A stretch of 64,000 nucleotides of DNA from Bimastos eiseni (GCA_959347315.1 OY365811.1:43120991-43184990), one strand, 5' to 3'. Positions 12,454 to 23,970 are shown, counted from the stretch's first letter. Numbers and translations: made by a program. Notes: generated from the letters alone by a model not told the origin.

Positions 12454-12710
12454 GCGGTGAACGAAAAAACGAACCTCTGGTATAACTGCAATAATTATGT
12501 ATTACAATAAATTTAACATTTTAGTTAAATATGGAGACCTTCAGTTTAATTATTATGAAACACAATCATGTCTAGCATTAATCAGTTGCAATGTGTATTC
12601 AAAATGTAATGCAATCCTGATACTGACGCAAATATTCTTTCCTCCTCATTGAACACCATGTTGTAAACAAATGACGTCACTAAAATGACGTCACTGTGAG
12701 GCCAATTGCT
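12454..12710 (+). mobile_element. Decayed copy of the 39770-40209 mariner-type MITE
   Basis: Shares, in inverted orientation, ordered blocks with 39770-40209: GCGGTGAACGAAAAA near one end, TATGGAGACCTTCAGTTTA, TGTATTCAAAATG, CCATGTTGTAAACAAATG and ATGACGTCACTGTGA. The right terminal repeat is not recognisable. Confidence 0.65.
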
Positions 12711-12995
12711 AACTAGTACAACCCATAACTATAAATATAATTACTACTTACTGTTACGATTACGATTATAATTGCGATTACGATCAGGTGGATTGAGAGG
12801 GTGAGAGACGACGTCTTGGGCGGATGGTGATGCTTCTGCGAAAGCCATCTTTCATTTCTAAAGGTTTTGCAAAGTTTCACCGTCCGCTAGATGACGTCAG
12901 ACGACCAAGAATGTCAAGAGCGATGGGTATTTGAAGATACAGGAAGACTAAAAGACGCATTCAAATAGAGAGACTCTCGCTTTGTAGAGAGAGAA

Positions 12996-13116
12996 TGTGT
13001 GTGTGTGTGTATGTGTGTGTGTGTGTATGTGTGTGTGTGTGTATGTGTGTGTGTGTGTGTATGTGTGTGTGTGTGTGTGTATGTGTGTGTATGTGTGTGT
13101 GTGTGTGTGTATGTGT

Positions 13117-13147
<31 letters not shown>
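12996..13147. repeat. GT dinucleotide microsatellite
   Basis: (GT)n with regularly spaced AT interruptions, about 150 bp. Confidence 0.95.
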
Positions 13148-13721
13148 AGAAATTTATTTAACGACGAATCCATGACAAGGATGATATGCAGAGAGAGAAA
13201 CAGGTACGAAGTCATTTATAACGACACAGAGATAGAAAGAAGAATATTTAACTCGTTTATTGTCATCCATCTAGGATGAACACGAACACAAACTGAAGTA
13301 GAAACACGTGACTTCATAGCAATAGGAGCAAACATTCGCAAAAGGAGGGAAAACAAAACACAACTTAACAGTACAGTAAGAACAATGACTAACACGGATG
13401 ACCCAAAGGAGGCCTAGATGCAAAGCAGACTGGCAGGCACAAAGACCGAACCACCGCGACAGTCTACAACTACATATTTCTAATGCCACCATTCATTCAA
13501 TTCATATTCATAAACCTTAAACTGTGTACCAATGATACAGGACAAAACTATGGCAATATTTCAAAGTGGTGAAACCAGGTGAATTCATCTGTATACTAAA
13601 AATGTATATATCGCCCTTTCGGGTTAACTAATCAAAAGCGCCTCCAACTCAACCCAGGACAAAAGGTAAGTTTTAAAACGCCCATAATCAGTACGACTAC
13701 ACGATTTAATTAACAGACGTC

Positions 13722-13869
13722 ACTTCAGAGAAAGACCATTCCACACCCTCTGGGGCCTACTTCAGAGAAAGACCATTCCACACCCTCTGGGGCCTACTTC
13801 AGAGAAAGACCATTCCACACCCTCTGGGGCCTACTTCAGAGAAAGACCATTCCACACCCTCTGGGGCCT
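13722..13869. repeat. 37-bp tandem repeat, four identical copies
   Basis: Units at 13722, 13759, 13796 and 13833 begin ACTTCAGAGAAAGACCATTC and end CTCTGGGGCCT, followed by a decayed stub (ACCTCAG). It sits inside a longer stretch (about 13590-14080) that looks like an interspersed repeat. Confidence 0.95.
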
Positions 13870-14662
13870 ACCTCAGCGTAATTGCATGGCTGTTGTACGG
13901 ACAAGTGAAACCACAAGAAACTTCCCTCCGCACAGAGAAGGGAGCGACTACATCGGGCCTTCAGGTAGGCTGGTGCAAGGCCAAGTTGGCATCGCCAGAC
14001 CTGATGTTACAGCAGTAGCAGTGACGCTGGCAGCTTACAACTGATGGGTGAATGCGCTGACCACTTAGCGAAGGCCAATCATTTCCTTCTAGAAGGAGCG
14101 GCCGATGACTGTAATTCAAAAGCGCGATGCACGGTGGAGCACTTAGACGACGGTGTTTATAAGTAATCAACCTCGTTATATTCATTCCCCGATTGTAACT
14201 CGCGGAGGATATATCGTTCGCGTGAAACTGTTACGATCTTCGTGTCTTCCTGCGAGTCCGTGCCTTTGGCTGTCTACCTCTTGTCTGATTGAGTGTCTGT
14301 CTGTGTGCTTGTCTTTCTGTCTGTTGGTCTGTCTGTATAGCTGAGTGTCTGCCTATGTCTGTCTGTGTGCATGTGTGTCTAAAAATGAGCGAGTCTGAGT
14401 TTGACTCTCCGTAATCCTATTATTGGTGATGGTTAATATCTCAATGTGCCTCTGTTTCGTTTTTTTCTCTCTTTCCCTCTCCTTGGAACTCTGTCTATTT
14501 GTAGCTCTCACTGCCTGTCTCTTAGTCTGTTTCTTTGTCTCCGTCTGTATCTCTCTCCTTCCCTCTCTCTCTGTATCCCTACATACACTTTACATGTATG
14601 ATCATCCTCTGCTGGAACTTCAGAAGCCGTCGATAGGTGTCAAAAGAAGAAATTCATTCCAT

Positions 14663-14700
14663 GTTGCTATGGAGATCCCTGCTGTCGTCGCCATGGCAAC
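14663..14700. promoter_or_regulatory. Two X-box-like palindromes
   Basis: GTTGCTATGGAGAT (14663-14676) and GTCGCCATGGCAAC (14687-14700). The second is one base from the perfect RFX palindrome GTTGCCATGGCAAC. No neighbouring gene was recognised. Confidence 0.35.
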
Positions 14701-15340
14701 ATTTCCGGATAAATTTCTTTTTAGTATGTTTTAGCCAATCGCGGTATTTTTGATTAAGGCATAGTTGTATATTTTTATAACGAAGAGCCCACTTCGCCAC
14801 GCCTTTAGGGCTTTCCGCCTTCCACCTTCCTTCGTCCTTCATCTCTCCAATATCCTTACACCTTCTTCCTCCTTTAAGCAGCCAGTCTCACCGGACGGAA
14901 GCCTCTCCAACCGGATATACTTTCATCCATCTCCTTCAAGATTTCTCAACGAAGTTGGATCTCCTTCCTCCGTCTATGATCAGATTCCTTTGACGAATTC
15001 ATTCTAAATAGTCTTTCTGCAATTACACATGTAGAGAGTAACTCGCGTCTATTGTCCACTATCTTTACTGCTAAAGCCCCAATCAATAGGGAGCTGTGGT
15101 GTTCCCGTCACTCAGGCGCCAGGGTCTAGACCTCAGCACCCCCTAAGGCCATCGCCTTATCACCAAAGTTCTTTCTGCTACAAACTATTAGATTGAATAC
15201 CTTGACGTCGGATCTCAACGACGAACAAGGCTCGTTCAAACGGTTCTGTGCTATGCCTAAGTAATGCTCAAGTCCACGAGTAATCCTATAGGCAACAGAA
15301 ATAAAAAAATAATAATAACAATACTTAAAATACAATAATT

Positions 15341-15560
15341 GTGATGATGATGATGATGACGACGACGATGACGATGATGATGATACATAATAATAATAAT
15401 AATAAAAATAAAAATAATAATAATAATTAAATATTATTATTATTTTTATTATTATTGATATTATTATTATTGATATTGATATTAATATTAATATTATTAT
15501 TATCATTATTGATAATAATAATGGTAGTAGTAGTAATAAGAATAACAATAATATTAATAA
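15341..15560. repeat. GAT, GAC and ATT trinucleotide tract
   Basis: Successive (GAT)n, (GAC)n and (AAT/ATT)n runs; no coding signal. Confidence 0.9.
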
Positions 15561-15941
15561 TATTAATGACTGAATAATATTAATGTCTTTCCAGTAATAT
15601 AATCCTAATTCATTTAGAATTTCAGAGCTCCATTACTTCTATCTCTCTTTCCTATCATCCCTACTTAAACCTGGCGCTATATAACGTACGTTCGTCACGT
15701 ACAAGTGAAATCCAGAGGCACTGCAGCTGCTGTTGGGGGCGTAGGATTTCAAGGTGACGGGGTAACAAGGTGAGAGTCAGCTGTCGACAAACGATATGAA
15801 CTAATTACACTTCGTCCAGTAAGTTCTATGTCACGGCCGACAGAAATGCTTCAAACGTTGTAAAACGATACCATGTGTACACGTAGTTTGATATTGTTTC
15901 AACCAGTCTCCTATCGTTTCACATCTACGTTTACATTGAAG

Positions 15942-16256
15942 CATACATACATACATACATACATACATACATACATACATACATACATACATACATACAT
16001 ACATACATACATACATACATACATACATACATACATACATACATACATACATACATACATACATACATACATACATACATACATACATACATGCATGCAT
16101 ACATACATACATACATACATACATACATACATACATACATACATGATTACATACATACATAAATACAAACATACATGCGTACATACATACATACATACAT
16201 GATTACATACATACATAAATACAAACATACATGCGTACATACACGCATGCATACAT
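15942..16256. repeat. ATAC tetranucleotide array
   Basis: (ATAC)n of about 200 bp, then a 56-bp segment (ACATGATTACATACATACAT...GCGTACAT) present twice in tandem. Confidence 0.95.
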
Positions 16257-16528
16257 ATAGACATATATTATATACTTGCATAAACATATGCATAATAATT
16301 ATATATACCTAAATATATATACATAATATATATATGCAAATTATTTTAAAATTATTTTAAAATTAGTTTATATATATTATATATATCGACTTAAATAATT
16401 TTTATTGCTAGTCGATTACAATTAGAACTTGCAAAGTCAATGTGTGACCTCAGCTAGAACGCGTTCGTTTACGGTACTCGTTCTTTGGCATACATTGACA
16501 TGGGTATGTGACGAAACTAAATAGGCCT

Positions 16529-16804
16529 CAGGGATGTAACAAGCAGAGGGCAGGGGGCGCCGGCCCCTCCAGTTTCAAAACTGGGGGGCAAAGCCTCCCA
16601 GTTTAGGGCTCAGTGCCCCCTCATGTGCCCCCAAATTGGTTCTTTTTTATGTTTATCCAATGAATTTTTAAGATTACTTTTGTTAAGATAATTTGTGCCC
16701 CCTCATTTTTCAAATTTCTGTAAGGGCAAAATTCAAAAAGTGGGAGGGAAAAAAAAATTTTAATTGCGTCCTCCCCCACTTTTGAAAACCTTGTTACACC
16801 TCTG
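16529..16804. mobile_element. hAT-type MITE, family 1, perfect 8-bp target duplication
   Basis: 276 bp; ends CAGGGATGTAACAAG and, inverted, CAGAGGTGTAACAAG. Flanked on both sides by ATAGGCCT (16521-16528 and 16805-16812). No transposase, so mobilised in trans. The interior has C-rich and G-rich stretches like the 6129 copy. Confidence 0.9.
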
Positions 16805-18739
16805 ATAGGCCTACATAATTAATAATTAATAATTAATAGGCCTATGCACAGTATACGAAAAGACAAGAAAATCAAACAGAGGTAGTAACCAAATGTTTTA
16901 ATGTCTCCAAATAACAAACAGAAGTACCAAAATGTTGACAATAAGCTGGGAGCCAATAGGAACAAACAGAAACCTTTAAAGGACAACAATTCCTATAATC
17001 CTTACAATAGACTGATATTTTCCAGCCGGTTAGGTATAAAAAGTACATTAGCATTTAGTACGGAACTTAGCTAGTTAGCTATTATATAGAGTCATAATGA
17101 AAGCGTAATACACGCACATTAAGACAATTTATTGATCAATCAAATAATTTTGCAATTTTATTTTATTTTATTTTATTTTCATAGGTATTGGTATAGTACA
17201 GCTATAGTTCTAGGCTCTAACTACCATAATTGTTAGCACGTCATTTTCACCCAGTTACAAAGTCAAGTGGCTCAAATACGGAACTTCTTAAAACGCTTTC
17301 AACAGTCAACTCCATTTATTGTATTTTTCAGCGCACGGTAACACTATGAGCAAAAGGCGTTGTAGGTTGTACCTAATCGATTAGTATTTGGATTAGCTGT
17401 TTGTGCTATCGATTAGAAAATAATCGATTGTCGACTTATCGATGATATGCCAGTCTTCCTGTCTTTGTGCGAAAGGACATCACACATAATATACGGCCAG
17501 ATAGATAGAGGCCTATGCACACTGACACTTTCCAATACGCATACTTTCGCAAACTTGAAGTGGTCGCTCAAGCACGTCATATCGTTTGAAAATAACGGCG
17601 TATGGGAGGAACTCTCGAGATTTGTAATACGAATCTCTGCAGCATAAATCTCCGGCGATTTCGTGGAGAGATAATATCGACAGATGAGAATTCTATCTCG
17701 CATCTCACTGAAGAAAATATTCTCTCAGAGAGTTGATGAAATAAAGGGTTTCGATCCAGCACTATTTTGCCCCTTGCGCAAAATATATTTCCTGTGTAAA
17801 CCGTTGGTCTTATTTCTTGACGGAAAGCCTAGGTGATGAGTTACAGACGGGCAAATAGACGGACAGACAGATAAGCACGCAGACAAATGTGCAAACACAC
17901 GAACAGAGAGACTGTTTGAAGATGGGGTGGTTGGGTAAACGAGGTCCGAGGAGGAGCAGGTGGAGGAGAAGGAGGATGAGGATGGGTATGCCATCGGGAG
18001 AGTAATGGACTATCGATGAGACTTCTTGATTTAGAAAGAGTCAATAGGACTTGGTTGATGCCCTTGGCGAAAGTAAAGAATTTTTAGGACTGCCTGCTTG
18101 TCTGTGTGTTTAGCTGTCTATCTATATACGTGTCTGCCTGTCTGTCTATCGTCGGTGTGTTCCTCAATCCGTCTGTCTCTTTCTCTGTGTATGTCAATCG
18201 ATCTGTCAGTCAGCCTGTCTATTTGCTTGCCCCTTTGTGTGCCTGTCTACCTCTCTGTCTATAAGAACTATAAGAACTGTCTCTGTTGTCCATCTGTCAG
18301 TCTGCGTGTGTTTATGCCTGTCTGTATCGTCCATCTGTCATCGTATCTGTGTCTGTGTCTGTCTGTTTGCTTGGGTACCAGTCGTTGTATCAGTGAGCAA
18401 CAGTATAAGGAGTAACGATGTCGTTAAGTAGTTCTGTTTGCATCAAAAGTGGAACTTCACTCCTGAAAGACTTCTCTCTCGTCTGCCGTGAAGAAGCCAC
18501 GTGTCTTCTCCATTCCTTCGCACTCTTTTTTATTAGGTAGCTGCCTTAACGAGTCAGGCAGACTGTCATGGTGGCCAGCGAGCCAAACGACAGTTAACGA
18601 CCCAACTGAAGCACAGCTATTCCTCTCTGATTAGGGGCAATGAAGGGCTTGAAAGGGTTGATGATGACAAAATTAGCGATGCTGGGGTTTGGGTTGGAAT
18701 TGAGTTAGAAGTCCATTTCCAGGAATAAGAAGAAATTGC

Positions 18740-19590
18740 TCGAGTGGCTTCTTATTTGGAGGGAAAGAGGAAAGGAAGATGAGAGAGAGACAGACTGACA
18801 GACAGACAGAGGAGTGGAGAGACCATGGAGAGGAGGGAGGGGAGAGGAAAGTGGGGGAAATGAGTGGTGAGGGATAAAGAGAGGGGAGAATGGGTAGAGG
18901 AAAAGGAGAGAGAGGCAATTAAGACAAGAAGCAAGGGAGAGGAAGGTAATAGAGAAGGGAGGCAAGAGAAAGAAGAGGCAAGAGAGAGAAGATGTCAAAG
19001 GAGAGATGAGAGGCTAAGGACAGAAGGCAAGGGAGAGGCATGGGGGGTAGGCAAAAGAATAATTAGAAGACATACTAGTCAGAGTAGAAGTAAGGGAGAG
19101 GCAATGGAACGAAGAAGCAAGGTATAGGAGAGGTTAGGTCTAGAATTGACAAGGGTAAGGAGGCAAAGGACATGCAAGAGTTAGGCAAGCGATAGGTAGG
19201 GCCCCTTGGTTTATGCGATTATGTGATCTCGCATAATTTCGCATAAATTGGCGGTTTTCGCATATATTTTTTAATGCAAAGTTTTCGCAAATCATTGCAT
19301 GAAGTTAGGACATTTCGTTCAGTGTCACCTATAATTGGCTTGTCCAGGCGATTATTAGCCAATAGGGGTTAATATAATTTAGCGATCGGACGACGTAATT
19401 GTTGATGACTAGGATCCGTGGGTTATGCAATTATGCGATTTCGCATATTTGCGCATAATTTACGAATTTTTTCGCATAATCCAAGGGGGCCTAGCGATAG
19501 GCAAGGGATAGGCAATCGTAAAGAGAGGCGAGTTGGGAGAGGCAAGAAGGCGGGAAGAGGCGATTGAGAGGAGAGGCAAGAGAGAAAACA
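18740..19590. repeat. Polypurine (GA/GGCAA-rich) tract upstream of the GPCR
   Basis: Nearly all purine on the plus strand with AGGCAAGGGAGAGGCA-like units, interrupted only by the hAT element at 19197-19493. Ends about 160 bp before the receptor start codon. Confidence 0.85.
19197..19493. mobile_element. hAT-type MITE, family 2, perfect 8-bp target duplication
   Basis: 297 bp; ends TAGGGCCCCTTGGTTTATGC and, inverted, TAGGCCCCCTTGGATTATGC. Flanked by GCGATAGG at 19189-19196 and 19494-19501. Interior repeats TCGCATAATTT-like words near both ends. No coding capacity. Confidence 0.88.
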
Positions 19591-19744
19591 GACGCAATGT
19601 CGGTCGACCACTTGAGTTTGACCTCATACATTTTGTTTTAGAGCGGAATTGAAAATCTGATTCGTTTAATCAAACCGGAAGCAATTCATCATTCGTCAGC
19701 GACATGCATTGGTTGATCGTCTAACCACTTCCGGAACTTATACG

Positions 19745-20962
19745 ATGCCGTCGCGAGCCACTCTCTGTCCGCTTAAGACCGGAAATCAGACGGACTGCGC
19801 AGTCGCCAACGTCATCGGAAATGACGTCGAATCGTGGCCGCGCTCGCGCCGGATCTTTATACCGGAAGTCAACTTCCTGACGGTACCGATCAGCGGTTAC
19901 CTAGCAACGGTACTGGTACTGTTCACCATCGTCACGAACCTTCTCGTCTGCCTGGTACTGCTCCGGCGCAATATGCGTAGCCCCACGAACCTCCTGCTGG
20001 TAGCCATGGCCCTCTCGACCTCCATGACAGGTCTCTGCCCAACGCCTTGCTACGTTTACTTCTTCGTGCTGGGGTACCACCGCGACTACGTATCCTGCAG
20101 CTGGTGTCTAGCCTACGACGTGCTCACCGATTTTCTTCCCACCGTGTTCCACACTGCATCGATCTGGCTGACCGTTGCCCTCGCCTTTCAGCGCTACATA
20201 ACGGTATGTCACGCGGTGGCTGCCAAGCGGTGGTGCACGGGGTACAACGTGGTTCGTGCCACCGTGGTCATACACCTCGCGGCGCTTCTCTCCCAGGTCA
20301 GTAGGTTCTTCGAATCGAGCTACGCCTCGATCGAGGTCCCTTCGAAGCTGAATCCCACTCGGAACGTGACCGGGTGCCAGACGGAGCTCGTGCCCTTCGT
20401 GGCCCGTAACGAGAACACCTACTTCAACACCTACTACTGTTTCCGCGTCGTCTTCATTCACGTCGTACCCTGTGTGGTTCTCGTCCTTCTAAACGCTCTC
20501 CTCGTTCACGCCCTACAGACGGCGCACGCCAGGAGACGCCTCCTGCTCAGGCAGAACCGGAAGTCTGAATGCCGACGCCTGGCAGAGAGTAATTCAACTA
20601 CTCTGATGCTGGTCGCTGTCGTCGGTGTCTTCCTCATAGTGGAGTTCCCGCTGGCCATCTTCTTCGTTCTACTCATATTGGACAATACGTTCGACATCAC
20701 GATGACTGACAGTTACTCCAACAGCGTTGCCTCTCTCCTCATCAACTGCTGCATCCTGTTCACCTATCCCATGAACTTCTTCATCTACTGCGGGATGAGC
20801 CGACAGTTCCGGGAGACCTTTCGGAGTCTGTGCCGACCGGGCGGCAACAACGGAGGGTCGTCTGGGAGAGGCACAGGAGGACCAGTCAGCAGTAGGGGAT
20901 TCATTGAGAACAGTTCCAGACGGATCGTCAACGGACTGAGGACTGAAACGACGGAGCTGTAG
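19745..20962 (+). CDS. Sex-peptide/myoinhibitory-peptide-type GPCR, intronless
   Basis: Seven-transmembrane class A receptor of 405 residues, predicted to bind an amidated neuropeptide at the plasma membrane. The first ATG in frame is at 19745 (A at -3), after an in-frame TAA at 19667. TM1 about 47-73 (Asn65 = 1.50), TM2 about 82-107, TM3 ending ALAFQRYITVCHA (QRY in place of DRY, as in the insect receptor), N-glycosylation sites NQT and NVT, intracellular loop 3 RQNRKSECRRLAESNSTTLM leading into TM6, TM7 FTYPMNFFIYCGMSRQFRETF split here as FTYPMNFFIYC then GMSRQFRETF. These last blocks are hallmarks of the SPR/MIP receptor and dmsr/FMRFamide-like group. The conserved TM2 Asp (2.50) is Thr92. 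The tail is Gly/Ser-rich. Open end to end without splice sites, GC-rich against AT-rich flanks. Ligand cannot be stated. Confidence 0.93.
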   Translation: MPSRATLCPLKTGNQTDCAVANVIGNDVESWPRSRRIFIPEVNFLTVPISGYLATVLVLFTIVTNLLVCLVLLRRNMRSPTNLLLVAMALSTSMTGLCPTPCYVYFFVLGYHRDYVSCSWCLAYDVLTDFLPTVFHTASIWLTVALAFQRYITVCHAVAAKRWCTGYNVVRATVVIHLAALLSQVSRFFESSYASIEVPSKLNPTRNVTGCQTELVPFVARNENTYFNTYYCFRVVFIHVVPCVVLVLLNALLVHALQTAHARRRLLLRQNRKSECRRLAESNSTTLMLVAVVGVFLIVEFPLAIFFVLLILDNTFDITMTDSYSNSVASLLINCCILFTYPMNFFIYCGMSRQFRETFRSLCRPGGNNGGSSGRGTGGPVSSRGFIENSSRRIVNGLRTETTEL

Positions 20963-21011
20963 AACGATGAAGGGGAAATCACAGTGGATGCCTTACGGCG
21001 AGGTGGTTTAG

Positions 21012-21160
21012 GGGCAAAGGGTTGACGTGAAGGGTTGAGGGGCAAAGGATTGAGGGGCCAAGGGTTGGGGGGTGAAGGTTTGAGTGGCCAAGGGTTGTAG
21101 GGTGAAGGGTTGAGGGGTCAAGGGTTGGGGTGGTGGTGAAGGTTTGAGTGGCCAAGGGTT
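21012..21160. repeat. GGGTTGAGGGGCAAA-type G-rich minisatellite
   Basis: About nine imperfect copies of a 15-18 bp unit (AAGGGTTGAGGGGYSA) starting 50 bp after the GPCR stop. Strong strand asymmetry with repeated GGGG runs. Confidence 0.85.
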
Positions 21161-21240
21161 GAGGGATCAATGGTGCGATGCTTGGTACATGGAACTCTGC
21201 GGTAGAGGGGAAAATGTGAGAATATAATTGTTTCAGTGGC

Positions 21241-21320
21241 ACGATACTGTGTGATATCGAAGATAATCGGCGTTGCCCTCCTTCCTTATCCAGGCTTGGG
21301 ACTGTCAATGTCAGTGTGCA
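21241..21320 (+). repeat. Unclassified dispersed repeat R1
   Basis: ACTGTGTGATATCGAAGATA, GTTGCCCTCCTTCCTTATCC, AGGCTTGGGACTG then TCAGTGTG: near full-length R1. Confidence 0.75.
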
Positions 21321-21590
21321 AATGATGGCGATGTTGGTGGTGATATGGATCATTCAGAGGGAGATGGTTGGAACTAGCGAGTGACCACTGTACTATTGCC
21401 TGGGCGAAATGTTCATCTTAAAATGGGGAGTCTAAAGTCTAAGCCAATGAAGGTGGTCATTACCTTCTTTCTTACAGAAAATCGTGTCCATGACATGTTC
21501 ACTCCACGCTAACGGCAGCGAACGCAAACACTCAGCGGCTGGGAAGCGTAGACAGTCAGCCACTTTGGATTAGCTCATAGACAAGAACAG

Positions 21591-21695
21591 AATAAAGATG
21601 GTGGCCGAGTCGAGAAATGTTGAAATCGACTTGATTTTTATGTTAAGATATTGCCTTTATTGCATTAATAATTATTATTTTGTTCGCCGAATAAA
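21591..21695 (+). promoter_or_regulatory. Candidate polyadenylation signals downstream of the GPCR
   Basis: AATAAA occurs at 21591-21596 and 21690-21695, about 0.63-0.73 kb after the receptor stop, the first such hexamers on this strand. A 3' UTR of that size would include a G-rich minisatellite and one copy of the dispersed six-copy repeat. Confidence 0.3.
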
Positions 21696-21999
21696 GAAGT
21701 CTGGTGTGTGTGTATGTCTTTTGAAAATTGTCTTGTCATCCAAAGAGACTTATTATAACTTATCGAAGAAGATGACAACTTGAAAATCTGCAGATAAGTT
21801 GAAGATATTCAAACTCATCATCAGATATTGACCAAGTTCAACAATTGCTCATTGGCTGTGCTGCCGCTGCGGTTCCTTGTCATTTTGTGAGTCGTGCGCA
21901 CTCTCCGAGTCAAAGGAGTAAGCTTGTACAGAGTAACCGCAGTAGTAACTTTTAATGAGTATATGGGTGTGTCAGTATAGTAGCCTTAGTAAAGTGAAA

Positions 22000-23900
22000 A
22001 CTTTGCAATGTTATTAATGTTTTATGTTTAACAGCAAGAAGACTTGTCATTCTATTTTTATCAAATGTCATGAACTGAGTAGAACTCACAGTCATTCCGA
22101 AGTTTAAATATTTTATCCTGCGAGCAATACGATCCAAAAAATTTCTAAAACTTAATTAAATTCATGCATGTGATTCATCGGTATTAATATCAGAGATGTC
22201 GATGTAGGTGATACAGCGTACATATTACATCCAAAGCGTATATATTCCCCACATGCGTAGCTTTATTGCACACGATTGATGTTTTCCCTTAAAATATGAC
22301 TGTACACTTTACAATCAACAACCGCTTTTTTATGAAATCGACTCCCAAACCAGAATTAAAACAAACAAAGATCTGTTTTCAATATCGTTAAATGGATGCG
22401 CTACAGTCTATCGGTTATTGTTCAAGAAAGTCAACCAGACCACTGGAAATTACAATTGACAATTACGATGGAATTGCAATTACGATAGCCTTTTAAGACT
22501 GAGTCACTCAACTAACTTCATCCATAGGTTGACGTAGCCACAGCTGCGTTCCAACACATCCAAGACTTCTCATCTGCAAAATATACATCCCAGTTTTTAC
22601 AGTGTAGGTTTATGCATGCATCTGTGTGACATTTACTAAAGCGCTTTTTATACAAAGCAATTCTGTACAAAAGTGTTTGTACCTATATATATATATATAC
22701 CGGAATGTAACGAGAGAACAATTGCTATGGAGAGGAGACGTATATCGTCACGACGACAGAAAAAGTTAATGTCATTAGAAAACAGCACGATGCACAGAAA
22801 ATTAGAAGGGTTGCCGCCAGGGAGCCCACGCAGTCCCTTTTAGCACAATGAACGGACGTCCAAACAGATGCAGTCTCTGGATGAAGCGGTCAATCAATAT
22901 ATCGTGTGGATGAGTAAATGTCTTTGAACTATGTAGGTTACTACTTGTTAAACAGACACTTGGATTCTTCTGGCAATGATCAATCCAACACACAGCGGCT
23001 AAGTGATAAAAGGATGAATTGCATAGGACGTTGCGTCAGAGCAGATGCTGTTGGTCAAGAAGGGAAGCGGTGAAGGCGGCCAGAGGACAATATAAGCCGA
23101 TGAAAGACCAAGCCGACCGTGGTCAAGCCTGTCAGAGGTCAAAACCATCAGTGGTCAAGCCAGACAGAGTTCCAGCTGGACATTAGTAAAGCCTGTCAGA
23201 GGTAAATGTGGACAGTGGAATAGAACTATGGAAGAACAGTGGTCAAGTCGGACTTGATTCAACGCTGTCGATGCCAGATGGTCAAGGCGTGTGACAAAGG
23301 ATACAGTTGGTCAGTCACTGATCGCTTCTGATTGTCCGACGGATGATGCACGTCATTTCTTTGTCTGATTTTAGGGGAAAGCGACACACCATAGATTTCG
23401 AAAGTCGTCGATTCAATTCCGGTCATCCTCGTCGGTCATCGAGTGGTCAGTAAATCAAAACCGGTCAACAATGAATGGGCTGGCCGCTAGGGGTCGCCGA
23501 CTCCACAATCCAATGTTGAAAGCTGCACTCCGAAAGTCCCAGGGTGCAATGTACTTCCGTCGGAAGTACAGATGACGAAATCGAATGGGGCTTTCGAAGT
23601 GGAATAAAAACCATTCATAATGCGAGCGATGAAATGAATCGCTTCAAAAACGACGCCATTGGGTTGTTGCACAAAGGAGAGGCGCTGACGATGAATGCAT
23701 CATTGGCGTAGGGTTTAGGGACAAGAGGTCTAGATGGTACCCTACCTCTTTTTTCACTTTTCGTACCAAGATGAATAATGTCCATTGGTATTTCCTGGAA
23801 GGAAGGAAGTTGTAGGTTGCATTTAAACCGTCATGACGAATCAAGGCAGACACGGAGCATCATCAACATCACTATCATCATTGTCGTCTTCGTTTTTATT
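22000..23900. other. No supported gene
   Basis: AT-rich single-copy-looking sequence with short open frames only. 23090-23290 carries degenerate GTGGTCAAGCC/TCAGAGGTCAAA words, probably an old minisatellite. Confidence 0.5.
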
Positions 23901-23908
23901 ATTAGGTC

Positions 23909-23911
23909 TAC

Positions 23912-23968
<57 letters not shown>
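23909..23968. repeat. AAT trinucleotide microsatellite
   Basis: About 19 uninterrupted AAT units. Confidence 0.95.

Positions 23969-23970
<2 letters not shown>

Noticed and set aside
13722..13869. CRISPR-like direct repeats
   Set aside because: The copies are directly adjacent without spacers, and the DNA is animal nuclear sequence.
14765..15007. 80-codon frame ending PLTNSF as a LINE remnant
   Set aside because: No LWNSLP or other RT signature could be recognised.
19709..19744. Upstream extension of the GPCR frame from a TTG at 19709
   Set aside because: TTG is not a credible animal initiator here; the ATG at 19745 is the first in frame after a stop at 19667.
20108..20461. 117-codon minus-strand frame inside the receptor gene
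   Set aside because: Antisense shadow of the GPCR coding sequence.
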